The notes under the pieces were generated by a model. That model saw only the letters and a list, made by a program, of their open reading frames with translations, was not told the origin of the DNA and ran no database searches. A stretch of 64,000 nt of DNA from Sporomusa silvacetica DSM 10669 (GTDB lineage Bacteria > Bacillota > Negativicutes > Sporomusales > Sporomusaceae). The stretch spans positions 1-64,000 of the forward strand of contig NZ_LSLK01000163.1 of NCBI RefSeq assembly GCF_002257705.1. The letters run 5' to 3'. This document shows positions 1-9,026 of the stretch, piece by piece. The stretch's first letter is position 1. The number at the start of each line of letters is the position of its first letter. Both the position numbers and the translations under genes were made by a program.

Positions 1-70
1 ACCACGCAAAATACTGGGGTATAAGACTCCTCAAGCTTGCTTCGACGAAGAACTCGCTGCTCTATCCTGA
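1..70 (+). pseudogene. IS30-family transposase, C-terminal fragment (cut by window edge)
   Basis: An open frame enters from the left edge at base 2 and stops at TGA 68-70. It encodes 22 residues beginning PRKILGYKTPQACF, which matches the RP(R/K)K-LGY-TP-E-F ending of IS30-family transposases. The rest of the element lies outside the window. The AT-rich bases after the stop (about 75-115) are where the right inverted repeat of such an element should lie, so the next gene probably abuts or is interrupted by it. The call rests on recognising a short tail motif. Confidence 0.6.
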
Positions 71-106
71 TATTATTTCCGAGTTTCTCACTTGGTGTTG
101 CATTTG

Positions 107-634
107 CTATTGCAATTTGCAACTTTGAAATATAGGCATTAGCAGCAAAGAAGATAATGTACTCCCTGCCGCTAAATAGAATTTTAATCTTATTTTCACT
201 TCTCCGAATGGCACTGTTATATTAATTATGTGATAAGTAAACCAACATATTGTAAATATGGCTGAGATTACACAAAATACTTCAAAAAAATAAGCTATTT
301 CTTTAAAAACCAGAGAATATAAAATCAAAGTTGATACTAAAGAGAACGGTAACACACCATAAAAAAATGCCTTATGGGTAAATGGTTGTAAATAATTTTT
401 ATACTTATCCAAGGACCCAAGAAATATTATTAGCGGTATTAAGAGACCCATAATAAACCCTAAAGCAACATTTATTATCTTCATATTTAAGTAGTTGATC
501 ATGAAACCACCTATTATTATTAAACATAATAGACTAGCACCCCCTTGATTTAAGGAACCCACGATACTCGGTTTTTTAATCCATAAAATTAATCTTTCGA
601 AAAAGTCAAACACATTATTAATAAATGCAAGCAA
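107..634 (-). CDS. Small integral membrane protein, unknown function
   Basis: The 175-residue product has about four hydrophobic segments (roughly residues 32-50, 54-72, 90-108 and 114-140) and few charges, so it should sit in the cytoplasmic membrane. I do not recognise a family. The best start is TTG at 634, preceded at a suitable distance by AGAGGTG. It lies 83 bases downstream of the nuclease gene on the same strand, so it may be the last gene of the defence operon. Its C-terminal residues (SCKLQ) fall in the AT-rich border of the IS30 remnant, so the original C-terminus may have been lost. Confidence 0.6.
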   Translation of the reverse strand: MLAFINNVFDFFERLILWIKKPSIVGSLNQGGASLLCLIIIGGFMINYLNMKIINVALGFIMGLLIPLIIFLGSLDKYKNYLQPFTHKAFFYGVLPFSLVSTLILYSLVFKEIAYFFEVFCVISAIFTICWFTYHIINITVPFGEVKIRLKFYLAAGSTLSSLLLMPIFQSCKLQ

Positions 635-717
635 ATCTAAACACCTCTTTCTAAATACCGACTTGTCAAAACATATCTCTTATTCGATATTTGCTTCAAG
701 ATCTGAGTTAATGAATT

Positions 718-2775
718 TTAATCTCCTACTACCTGATATAACTCATCTATTGTAAAAAACTTGACATCTGGGAACCTGCTTGCCATATACTGTGTCGGGG
801 TTGGTTTACTGAAGCAAACAATATTTCTAACACAAATATTACGATCTCCCATACCAAGCGTTTTTGCCACTCGTTGGTTTTTTTTATTTAAAAATATACA
901 TCGATCCAAATGTTTCCTCAGCTCATCACGATCCCCATTAGGTAGAATCTGACCACTAAAATGATTCAATTGCTCAGCAATTTCGTTTGGAGTTTTAGTA
1001 AGCTTTAGGTCTTTGCATTCGATGGCTAAAATCTCATTTTGTTCTGGTTTCCACGCAAGAACATCGACATCACCATAGTTTCTATCTGCCGTCTTTTCAT
1101 TCAGCAGCTCAGTTACTGTAATTTCAATACGTATTTCATAGCCCGCGCTCTGCATAATATCTGCAACTTTTTTTACAAATTCATGACTTTGCCGAGACTT
1201 CTCATCGTCTATCCAACGCTTCATCTCTAACGATTGACACTTCGATGTTGCAATTTCAGCTTCATAGTACTGAGCCAGCATATGTGTGGTTCCATCTGAT
1301 ATTAAACCTGGCGAGATGATATATCGTGGGTTATTACCATCTTCCAATCGAATGACGGGGCGTGCCACCAGTGATAGTTCCCGTCCAAACAGCCAAGGGT
1401 ACCAGTCCCTATGAGCAAAACCTTTAGGTGTCTTATCCCAAGCTTCGCGAGGCCAAAGTGAGAATCGTTCCAAGAATATTACGGTGTCGTCTTGCGTTGT
1501 AAATTCACTATTTCCGCAGTAAGCAAGAATTTCATCCTTGCGTGCGATAAAAACACAGCTTCTTTTTTCAATTGCTAAGTTTTCTAATGCATCCCGTATC
1601 CCTCGCAACGAGTCAACTGATAGACCAAATTCAGCCTCGAATGCAACTAAGAAATTATCAGAAAATATCCCTTGTACAGTAGGTACTGCCTGGAAAGATT
1701 TAAAATGCTTGTCATACCGAGCACTTTCATGATCAAGCCGTGCTGACTCAAATTGTTGACCGAATGGATCAATCACTTCATCCCGAAAACCGGTATGTGA
1801 CAAAATATCCCCATTGGGTGCTATCTTGATTTCTGGTTCCATTACACCTTTTCTAATAGCGTCTGACCAGCCACCAAAATTGAATATACATAGCATATCA
1901 CTCATTAAAGGCGTTAGATCAAGTACACCGACATGCTCTCCACCATCTAGTGGGCATTCTGATATAGCCATCTCTATCAGCAACCGTAAGGCAATCGAAG
2001 AAGCGTTACCTCTCGCAAGCTGTTCAATCGCCACTTTCTTGACAGATTCCGAGTTATCGTGTAATGCAATTACCGCTCTAATAGTACGTTGCCATTGTAA
2101 CTTTTCATTTTCGACGCCTTCTATATACCGTAGCGCTTGTTCTATTAAATGTACACGATTCAAAGTATGAAGACGCGTCCGCATCCGCTTCCAAATTAGC
2201 TCTATAATATTATTTAGAAAACGAGTACTTTCTTCTGACGTAGTAAATCGGTCTCCGTTATTACGACTCTGCACTAACCAACCAAGGCCCAATTTACTTA
2301 GTGCTTCATCCGCTCCATCAATATAAATCGAACTTTGTCGGTCATAATAATTAATGTAATCGCGAAAACGAACCGCCCCAAACATATGAACGTATCGAGC
2401 ATCATCGTTAGGAACTATTTCGTTTTCAAACATATCTAATAATTCCTCATATGGCGTTTCATCAGTAAGTTGAAGTGCCCCCCTTGCAACAGCTCGCATA
2501 AGCATACGCTCAGCCACATTTTGGGGATTCTGAAAGCCTCCAAAAAATGGATCATGAAACTTGATATGTATAATGCCGTCTTCCTGCTTTACCGAAACTG
2601 TAATACTGGAATGAAGCACCTGTTTCGAAGCAGATTCTACCTGTTCCGGCTTCGCATCCCCGAAGTCCAAAACAAGCTGTACTACTTTATTTGCAAAATC
2701 ATGCAAGCGACGTTCAAAAACTGGAACGGCTCGTCCGAGCCAGTTATGGACGGCATCCCAAACTTTAAGAATCAT
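718..2775 (-). CDS. PD-(D/E)XK nuclease-domain protein of the Iet-like operon
   Basis: The product is 685 residues. Most of it is unrecognised, but the C-terminal part holds a restriction-endonuclease-like core: GDVDVLAW (Asp about 569 and 571), then a strand ending AIECKD (Glu about 586, Lys about 588), with an upstream Glu-containing helix. This is the classic D-x(n)-E-x-K arrangement, so DNA cleavage is the likely activity. The longer frame starts at 2880, but ATG 2775 overlaps the upstream stop as ATGA, which indicates translational coupling and is preferred. It is the fourth gene after the AAA ATPase, the S8 protease and an unknown protein. The large N-terminal region may sense or bind a target. 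Nuclease fold is fairly sure; biological role is inference. Confidence 0.72.
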   Translation of the reverse strand: MILKVWDAVHNWLGRAVPVFERRLHDFANKVVQLVLDFGDAKPEQVESASKQVLHSSITVSVKQEDGIIHIKFHDPFFGGFQNPQNVAERMLMRAVARGALQLTDETPYEELLDMFENEIVPNDDARYVHMFGAVRFRDYINYYDRQSSIYIDGADEALSKLGLGWLVQSRNNGDRFTTSEESTRFLNNIIELIWKRMRTRLHTLNRVHLIEQALRYIEGVENEKLQWQRTIRAVIALHDNSESVKKVAIEQLARGNASSIALRLLIEMAISECPLDGGEHVGVLDLTPLMSDMLCIFNFGGWSDAIRKGVMEPEIKIAPNGDILSHTGFRDEVIDPFGQQFESARLDHESARYDKHFKSFQAVPTVQGIFSDNFLVAFEAEFGLSVDSLRGIRDALENLAIEKRSCVFIARKDEILAYCGNSEFTTQDDTVIFLERFSLWPREAWDKTPKGFAHRDWYPWLFGRELSLVARPVIRLEDGNNPRYIISPGLISDGTTHMLAQYYEAEIATSKCQSLEMKRWIDDEKSRQSHEFVKKVADIMQSAGYEIRIEITVTELLNEKTADRNYGDVDVLAWKPEQNEILAIECKDLKLTKTPNEIAEQLNHFSGQILPNGDRDELRKHLDRCIFLNKKNQRVAKTLGMGDRNICVRNIVCFSKPTPTQYMASRFPDVKFFTIDELYQVVGD

Positions 2776-4523
2776 ATCACGCGAGAGTCCTGTTTTCCCA
2801 GGCTCCGCTGAAACCCACCAGATAGATTGTTTTCCAACCCATGCTCCCATAACTGACCGTGGCTTACAGCATCTATACAAGCATAAAGAGGTTGAGTTGC
2901 ATAATCTGGGAAGTAACTTTCAATGTCTTTTCGCCGCACTCGAACCAACTTACCATTGGGCAATGGTAAGGCATGCAAGTCCCACCCTTGACGAATTCTT
3001 CTCCGAATCTCAGCAAGAGAATCGGTAGGAATCATCATGTGAAGCGGTTTATCACCGAACTCAACGTCAGCCGGCATCATTAAATAGTTTGTATCTACCC
3101 ACCAACCATAAAGGTTCAACAATCCGTTAGCATTAGCAATTGATAAACCTTGCTTTGTTAGGTGCCTAGCCTGATTAACTAGCTTCCATAAAAACAAAGG
3201 AGAATCTTCAGATGTCCAAGCAAGAGTTTGGAAGTCCGGGGCGGATATGAATTCAACCATCCAATCCGCAGTTTCCGGTACTGCTCGAAAACCATTAAGA
3301 CGCCCATAGCCACACCCGACTACCAATGTTAATCCTTGCTTGAAACCAGCTTGCTTTCGATAATGGGATCGAGCTTCTTTGATATGTATGTCAATCTGGT
3401 CGTTATATTCATCCATGATTTCAGAGTCAAATGATAAAAAACCATGTTGCTGATATCCAGAAATACGATCAATTATTGCGATAATTTGTATATAGCGGCC
3501 TTCATCAAATTCCCTAGCAAGAGTCATTAGATATTTATCCTGAAAATCTTGTACCGGGATACTCTGTCGAGGAAAGGATTCTCCCATAACAGGATTATCC
3601 TGAAAGAATTTTTGATATTCCATAATAAGGTGTTTATCAAAACTCTCCTGACAACCATGATTAATCATCCAATTTAAAATATGTACCCGCACAGCGAAGC
3701 TTATGTTATTAGGTAATAGAACAAACCACTTGCCTGTATCCCGTACTATCGGATGCCGCTGAAGATCACTCTCTTCCAACGATTGTTCCTGCAATTTATC
3801 TAAGAATTGCATATCAAAAATAAAAGGTTCAATATCTGCGGATACAATTCCAAGGCGTTGCAAATCCTCAGATGTGAATATGATGGTTTTGGAAAGTGAT
3901 TTCAAATCCTTATTCGAAGGAATGCTAACTGGGCCTTTATCATTACCTTCACCCGGAGAAAAGCGATTAAGACGACGTCGGTCGGCAATTTCTTCACTAA
4001 GTAGTAGGATTCCGCGTACTTCACGCTTCAACTGACATGTACTCTGCTCGTCCGGTAGTGTTCTAATGATGTTCAGCATCCTTTGAAGATAAAAATCAGT
4101 ACTTTCCCAAATCCCTTCAAAAATTCGGATGTTTCCCTCATCGGTAATCACATTAGATATAAATACATCCTCAACTGGATCTTCTAAATAGACGAAAGAA
4201 GTTGCACCCAATTCAGTGTTTAACCATAACTGGATATGATGTACCATCGGTTCTTTTTTCCCTGAAGAATAGGACATAATAAGATGTATTAGCATTTCAA
4301 GACGAAGAGTATTTGCATGCAAAGCTGGCAAAGTCAAAAGACCTGAAACTAATGATGCTGCTTTAATTGGATGAAATGGTCTAAGCTTCTTCTTGATACT
4401 CGGCCGCTCTTGAATAATATGAGAAAATTCCCGGCTTGGAGCCAATGACTCAAGTATTCCTAAAAAATCATTATCGTTTTGTAACATTAACCCTCTCCAT
4501 TTTCCTTTAATATTCTCAATCAT
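2772..4523 (-). CDS. Unknown 583-residue protein in defence-like operon
   Basis: I do not recognise this protein. It is soluble, mixed alpha/beta in appearance, has no signal peptide or membrane segment, and shows a conserved-looking C-terminal part with aromatic patches (YGWWVDTNY, RIRQGWDLHALPLPNG). Two starts are possible: ATG 4523, with a weak AGG seven bases upstream, and ATG 4487, preceded by GGAGAGGG at better spacing, which would give 571 residues. The gene begins seven bases after the protease stop and ends in an ATGA overlap with the nuclease gene. It is therefore an obligate operon member and probably a partner of the nuclease. Confidence 0.7.
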   Translation of the reverse strand: MIENIKGKWRGLMLQNDNDFLGILESLAPSREFSHIIQERPSIKKKLRPFHPIKAASLVSGLLTLPALHANTLRLEMLIHLIMSYSSGKKEPMVHHIQLWLNTELGATSFVYLEDPVEDVFISNVITDEGNIRIFEGIWESTDFYLQRMLNIIRTLPDEQSTCQLKREVRGILLLSEEIADRRRLNRFSPGEGNDKGPVSIPSNKDLKSLSKTIIFTSEDLQRLGIVSADIEPFIFDMQFLDKLQEQSLEESDLQRHPIVRDTGKWFVLLPNNISFAVRVHILNWMINHGCQESFDKHLIMEYQKFFQDNPVMGESFPRQSIPVQDFQDKYLMTLAREFDEGRYIQIIAIIDRISGYQQHGFLSFDSEIMDEYNDQIDIHIKEARSHYRKQAGFKQGLTLVVGCGYGRLNGFRAVPETADWMVEFISAPDFQTLAWTSEDSPLFLWKLVNQARHLTKQGLSIANANGLLNLYGWWVDTNYLMMPADVEFGDKPLHMMIPTDSLAEIRRRIRQGWDLHALPLPNGKLVRVRRKDIESYFPDYATQPLYACIDAVSHGQLWEHGLENNLSGGFQRSLGKQDSRVI

Positions 4524-4530
4524 TTATAAC

Positions 4531-6897
4531 CTACCGTCCAACAGCAACCCGAATATCATGACGGAGTTTTATATTGCTATGTACGAAGCTATGCTGATTC
4601 AACAATTGGGTCACATTCGTATATACTGGCTGCTGCATCAATGGATCGCGTATCGTAACGACTACACAAAACGGCTGCGAAAGCTCTTCATCTTTCAAGA
4701 TCGCTTGCTTTTCAATAAAACTCCGATATACCCCTTCTACTTTTAAAAACCATTTTTTCGGTGCTTTTAAACTTTTATATCGATTTTTAGGTGTCAGCTC
4801 ACCCAAATCGACTGCATATTTTTTATTTGGATAGTACTTATCCCCGTACTGGATAAGTACTTTTTCAGTTTTATTAAATCCCTCATGCGCAATTGTTTTT
4901 TTACTATAACTTGAAAAGTTCAATAAGTTCTGGGAGCCATCAGAATTCCTACCAATAGGATTTCGCGTTGTCCGTTTTGTCATATCTCGATTGACTTTCT
5001 CATCATAACTTCCTAAACGCACATCTATATTGGACTGGCAATATTCTGCCCCCTGGCGTGCTTCCAAAATTGGATGATTAACCAATGTTACGACAAGTTG
5101 TCCATAATAATATCCTTCATCATCAATTAAACACTCTGGGTAAGGAAAATCTAAGATATCCATAAATTCTCCTTTTTTAAGCGTATCTCTCAATATCAGG
5201 GTTATCTCGTGCGGATTATTATATAAAATATCCTGAATGGGCAGCGGAACACCAAAACCATACTGAGTGACTTTTTCTCGCATTGCTGCTATTACCGTCT
5301 CAGGGTATCTGCAAGAATGCAGCATTAAAGCTTTTAATAATATTGGGTCAAACTCTTCCTGTACCTCATTCGATAGATGAGCCGCAATAGCTGTTACCCT
5401 TGGAGTGGAAAAGCTAGTACCGCATTTCCCCACAATTTGTCCATCAAGTGAAAAGGAATTCACTCCTGTACTGATGATTTTTCCATTTTGTATGCCGCAA
5501 TTACCACCATAATGCATCACTTCCGGCTTTATAATGTTAGCCGGTCCGGGACCAACTCGGCTAAACGGTGAAATATGATCCGGTTTTGCAAGATCACTGG
5601 ACGCTTGTAACCGCGCAATAGAACCCACAGTTAGCGCTCTAACCGAATCAGCACCTCTTGTGATTTTTCCATTTGCTTGCCCTCGTGCAAAATTATCACA
5701 ATTCCCAGCGGACTTAATAATCCAAACGTTATTCTCATCTTGGATATCATCTAAAGCCGTCCCAAAATCCGAAAAGTCATTATTACTAATCTCCATGTTA
5801 CTGCCCAACGACATATTCCAAATCTTTATGGTGTCCTTATTTTTTTCAACCGCTTCGCGAATATTGCCAATCAGATCTGCTTCCGTACAGCCCTCCTTTC
5901 TCAAGTCAGGAATAACTAGAGCATCATATAAGTTACAGCCATCGGCGTCAGTATAATTACCACCTTCGAGCGAATCACCAAACCCAACTATTCCCGCCAC
6001 AAATGTACCATGGGCCCGATTCACGTATTCCTCAGGATAACTTGTTGTATTTCCCACAAGCCAAGGTTCAAGTGCTTTAATCCTTGCTATCCCTGAATCT
6101 AAAACACCCACGACCGGATAAATTTCGCCGTCTAACGGATGGACTGGTGAAAATTCCGTTTCATTAAAAAAACTATCTTCCATTACTTTCAGTACCGGCA
6201 TGGATTCAATAGAGTAGATACCAGTAAAATCATCAAAATCTCTGAGTAGTTCCAGATTATCCATTAAGACTTGATGAACCATTAAACGGTCAGAATATCT
6301 CACCGTCTTATCAAAGTAAATCCCTTTTTTATTATCCAGTAACGACTTAAATTCTTTGTCTACCTTTTGATTCAGGGAGACATTATTATAGTCAACCAAG
6401 GTCACTTTCAAAACATATTTCTCGTCCTTGGTGTTCACGTTTTCAATATTAATGATTGGCTCTAATAACTCTATGGTACTAAGGGAGGAAATTGCTCTCG
6501 GATTCAATTCGCACATTGTTAATTTGCGGGAGATTGTTTCATATTCCTCTACTGTACTGACCCGAATCAAGAGCTCCTGTTCTGCCGAGAGTCCTATAGC
6601 TTTATTTTCGCCACGTTCTTCAAAAAGGGAGAGCATATCTGCCCGATGACTCTTGGCAACCGCAGCATCCACAATTTTGGCTTTTAATACTGTCGGAATC
6701 CCTTTATATTTATTAATTTTGGGTACTGCCTTTTCCTTAGCCGCCTCCAGTCCACTTCTCAATTGTTGGGATCGTTCTTGTAACTTCTCGCCATGTAAAA
6801 CCCATTTCGGTGGCTTTTTTGAAGCGCCTCCCTCTGTAAGCATTTCATCGACTGTTCGTTTGTGAAATATTTTTACAGGTAAATTCCGTTCATTCAT
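4531..6897 (-). CDS. Subtilisin-like serine protease (S8), IetS-like
   Basis: The product is 788 residues with the full S8 triad: Asp in VVGVLDSG (about 267), His in RAHGTFVAG (about 296) and Ser in CGTSFSTP (about 495). The oxyanion Asn is in SAGNCD (about 399). There is no signal peptide, so it should act in the cytoplasm. A roughly 260-residue N-terminal region and a 290-residue C-terminal region flank the catalytic domain. ATG 6897 is chosen because GGAGGAG lies seven bases upstream; the longer frame from 6915 would contain that ribosome site. It overlaps the AAA ATPase gene by 8 bases. A cytoplasmic subtilase coupled to an AAA ATPase is the layout of the IetAS defence pair. The IetS name is by architecture, not by alignment. 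Confidence 0.85.
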   Translation of the reverse strand: MNERNLPVKIFHKRTVDEMLTEGGASKKPPKWVLHGEKLQERSQQLRSGLEAAKEKAVPKINKYKGIPTVLKAKIVDAAVAKSHRADMLSLFEERGENKAIGLSAEQELLIRVSTVEEYETISRKLTMCELNPRAISSLSTIELLEPIINIENVNTKDEKYVLKVTLVDYNNVSLNQKVDKEFKSLLDNKKGIYFDKTVRYSDRLMVHQVLMDNLELLRDFDDFTGIYSIESMPVLKVMEDSFFNETEFSPVHPLDGEIYPVVGVLDSGIARIKALEPWLVGNTTSYPEEYVNRAHGTFVAGIVGFGDSLEGGNYTDADGCNLYDALVIPDLRKEGCTEADLIGNIREAVEKNKDTIKIWNMSLGSNMEISNNDFSDFGTALDDIQDENNVWIIKSAGNCDNFARGQANGKITRGADSVRALTVGSIARLQASSDLAKPDHISPFSRVGPGPANIIKPEVMHYGGNCGIQNGKIISTGVNSFSLDGQIVGKCGTSFSTPRVTAIAAHLSNEVQEEFDPILLKALMLHSCRYPETVIAAMREKVTQYGFGVPLPIQDILYNNPHEITLILRDTLKKGEFMDILDFPYPECLIDDEGYYYGQLVVTLVNHPILEARQGAEYCQSNIDVRLGSYDEKVNRDMTKRTTRNPIGRNSDGSQNLLNFSSYSKKTIAHEGFNKTEKVLIQYGDKYYPNKKYAVDLGELTPKNRYKSLKAPKKWFLKVEGVYRSFIEKQAILKDEELSQPFCVVVTIRDPLMQQPVYTNVTQLLNQHSFVHSNIKLRHDIRVAVGR

Positions 6898-8011
6898 GAC
6901 TTGGCTCCTCCTCATCCCGTAATTTATTACGAACCTGACGCAAGGATATATTCAGCGCCTCAGCGATGTCCGCTTGTGAAACTCCATTCCCATTTAAAAA
7001 CTTTACCAAAGATAATTCGTGCTCACGAAACCCTTTAAAAAGATAAATCTGAACCAGCACATCTTGATAAGAAATCACTTCTCGATCATGAAGAATCACA
7101 TTCCGGACAGCATTAAAACAAATGGTCTTAATATCTGAAGGCGATGTTCCTGTAAGAATCTGAACAATTTTGTTCAGCTTTTTTTTATCTGCATCAAAAC
7201 TCAGCTCAGTATCAGCAAAATATAATTTGAGCAAGCTGCGTATTCCAGCGTAATCCGGCTTAGGGACTTCAATCGTAGTGCTAAACCGCCGCCATACGGC
7301 CGCGTCCAGCAGTCCTTCATGATTGGTAGCAGCAATTAAAACATTGCCATCATTATTTTTACTAAAATCGTCAATATTTTGGAGCAAACTATTTACAACT
7401 CGTTTCAACTCACCGATTTCATGCTCATCATCTCTCGCTTTGGCAATCGCATCAAACTCATCCAAGAATAAAATACAAGGCTTCTCTTTGGCGTATTCAA
7501 ATATCTTGCGAATATTCTTGGCCGTATTCCCTAGTAAAGAAGATACCAACCCGTCTAATCTGGCTGTAATCAGTGGTACCTGCATTTGACTAGAAATATA
7601 TTTCGCAATGCTTGTTTTGCCACAGCCGGGCGGACCATAAAGAAGCAATGATTCTGGAAGATTAACTCCCCGTTTCACTAATTTGTTACGATTTCTTAAT
7701 GATGCAATAAAGCTATTAATCTTAATTGTTGTTACTTCTGATAATACTAATTCCTGAAATTCATCTTCCGGATAAAATACATCCACCATATCAATTCTTG
7801 TTTCTAGATCAACTGGCTTGGTAACAAATTCATCCATAAAAACAGGATGAGCAACTTTTTTATTAATCAATCTTACAATGCGGTCTGCTAAGACCTTTTC
7901 TCCATTATCTTGTAGTTTATTGGCAAGCAAAGCTGCATAACTGTGTACTTTATCACGTTTTCCGTCCAATCCACCTTCGATGATTTTTAGAATTTCTGTT
8001 TGCATAGCCAT
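6890..8011 (-). CDS. AAA+ ATPase, IetA-like, with C-terminal HTH
   Basis: The 373-residue product carries Walker A GPPGCGKT (126-133), Walker B ILFLDEFD (180-187), sensor-1 Asn in AATN (230) and an arginine finger RRF (241-243). This places it among classic spastin/FtsH-like AAA ATPases. The C-terminus (about 340-365) looks like a helix-turn-helix (VSQADIAEALNISLRQV), which could bind DNA or mediate contacts. ATG 8011 follows GAGGAG with seven-base spacing. It is the first gene of the operon and its stop overlaps the protease start. In IetAS systems the ATPase is thought to restrain or direct the protease. Family assignment is firm; the defence role is inferred. Confidence 0.87.
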   Translation of the reverse strand: MAMQTEILKIIEGGLDGKRDKVHSYAALLANKLQDNGEKVLADRIVRLINKKVAHPVFMDEFVTKPVDLETRIDMVDVFYPEDEFQELVLSEVTTIKINSFIASLRNRNKLVKRGVNLPESLLLYGPPGCGKTSIAKYISSQMQVPLITARLDGLVSSLLGNTAKNIRKIFEYAKEKPCILFLDEFDAIAKARDDEHEIGELKRVVNSLLQNIDDFSKNNDGNVLIAATNHEGLLDAAVWRRFSTTIEVPKPDYAGIRSLLKLYFADTELSFDADKKKLNKIVQILTGTSPSDIKTICFNAVRNVILHDREVISYQDVLVQIYLFKGFREHELSLVKFLNGNGVSQADIAEALNISLRQVRNKLRDEEEPSHE

Positions 8012-8165
8012 TTTACCACTCCTCTAGATAATTGTAACGCTTTTCGTTTTATTTTGCACGTTTTTTAAGAATTAATATCAGTATTTTAAATTTTAATAAC
8101 GTTAATTAAGCATTTAATACGTTTTGACTTCTTTTCCGAACAGCTATATGGTTTATATCCTGCCG

Positions 8166-8195
8166 CAAAAAAGCCACCGGATCACCGGTAGCCTC
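8166..8195 (-). terminator. Rho-independent terminator of the 71-residue gene
   Basis: On the minus strand GGCTACCGG and CCGGTGGC form a stem around a short loop and are followed by TTTTTT. The stem overlaps the last codons of the small gene at 8182-8397. Confidence 0.7.
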
Positions 8196-8397
8196 CCTGC
8201 AAGAACTGGATGATTGCTCCAAAGGCCATCAAGCCACCCTGTAGCGCTACCAGCCAAAAGGCCGATATCAGCAAGCTATGGTCGGCACAATACCGGATAC
8301 TCGGCCGGTCATCCCGGTCCAACGCGTTCCAGTAACATACCCACAGTGCGATCTCCACCCGCCACCACCGAACCAAGCTGTCCCACATATCCCGCAC
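8182..8397 (-). CDS. Small membrane-associated protein, unknown
   Basis: The 71-residue product is rich in Trp and has a hydrophobic stretch near residues 43-66 (LLISAFWLVALQGG...), suggesting one membrane segment. I do not recognise a family. Support for a real gene is structural: GGAGGT lies five bases before ATG 8397, a terminator overlaps its 3' end, and it sits behind a 165-base leader repeated before the neighbouring small gene. Base composition is richer in G+C than in the defence operon to the left. Confidence 0.55.
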   Translation of the reverse strand: MRDMWDSLVRWWRVEIALWVCYWNALDRDDRPSIRYCADHSLLISAFWLVALQGGLMAFGAIIQFLQGGYR

Positions 8398-8408
8398 CTC
8401 CCGTTATC

Positions 8409-8577
8409 GTCAGCGGCTCCCCGCCGCCGTCACCCTCAACAAGAGCGCGGGCACAAAGCTTCCTTATTATATATAAGACATTGACGCGGCACACCGTGTC
8501 ACCCGCAGGGGCGCAGCAGAGCGGAGCAGGCATCGCCTTGACCGATGTGATACAATAACTCGACCGGCGGCGGGGCG
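8409..8577 (-). repeat. Duplicated GC-rich leader, copy 1
   Basis: This stretch and 8848-9018 are near-identical direct repeats (about 90% by eye). Each lies just upstream of a tiny minus-strand gene. On the minus strand each contains a TATATAAT- or TATATGAT-like -10 element in the only AT-rich patch, then a GC-rich hairpin (GGCGGC...GCCGC) near the ribosome site. It reads as a promoter plus structured 5' leader that was duplicated together with, or captured by, different coding sequences. Confidence 0.65.
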
Positions 8578-8640
8578 ATATTGCCACACAGTGATGAACT
8601 CAGAGCGAACCATTCACTATCCCAGCTTCTTTATCGCCGC

Positions 8641-8661
8641 AAAAAAAGGGCCGAAGCCCTA
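8641..8661 (-). terminator. Terminator with UUCG tetraloop
   Basis: On the minus strand AGGGC-TTCG-GCCCT is followed by seven T residues. The stem begins at the stop codon of the 55-residue gene at 8659-8826. Confidence 0.85.
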
Positions 8662-8826
8662 ATCCGGGATGAAACCGTAGCAGGTTACCCGCACCTGATA
8701 GTACCTCAGTACATCCCGCGTCAGCTGAACCCGTATCCACTCGGAGCCGTCTGAGCTGGTCACAAGCCGGCCACACAGCTCCTTGCTCCTCCGTAGTCTC
8801 TTCTGCACCTGTTCGAGTGTCAGCAT
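8659..8826 (-). CDS. Tiny 55-residue protein, unknown
   Basis: An uninterrupted frame runs from ATG 8826 to TAG 8659. AGGAGG lies eight bases before the ATG and a textbook terminator overlaps the stop. The product is basic and soluble-looking (start MLTLEQVQKRLRRSKELCGR, a helix with many Arg/Lys) and has two Cys. I recognise no family. The gene is behind the second copy of the duplicated leader, so it and the 71-residue gene may be members of one regulatory set. Confidence 0.6.
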   Translation of the reverse strand: MLTLEQVQKRLRRSKELCGRLVTSSDGSEWIRVQLTRDVLRYYQVRVTCYGFIPD

Positions 8827-8847
8827 GGTTACCGCCTCCTGCTTGTT

Positions 8848-9018
8848 AGTCAGCGGCTCCCCGCCGCCGTCACCTTCAAACAGAGCGCGGGCACAAAGTC
8901 TTCCTTATCATATATAAGACATTGGCGCGGCACACCGTGTCACCCGCAGGGGCGCAGCAGAGCGGAGCAGGCATCGCCTTGACCGGTGTGATACAATAGC
9001 CAGACCGGCGGCGAGGTG
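8848..9018 (-). repeat. Duplicated GC-rich leader, copy 2
   Basis: This is the second copy of the element at 8409-8577, upstream of the 55-residue gene. Differences are scattered point changes and one-base indels. It continues directly into the dispersed GC-rich element at 9027. Confidence 0.65.
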
Positions 9019-9026
9019 GCCTATTT

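Noticed and set aside
8214..8587. Frames of 68-114 codons across the duplicated GC-rich leaders
   Set aside because: They are on both strands, differ between the two leader copies and lack ribosome sites; the leader is better explained as regulatory DNA.
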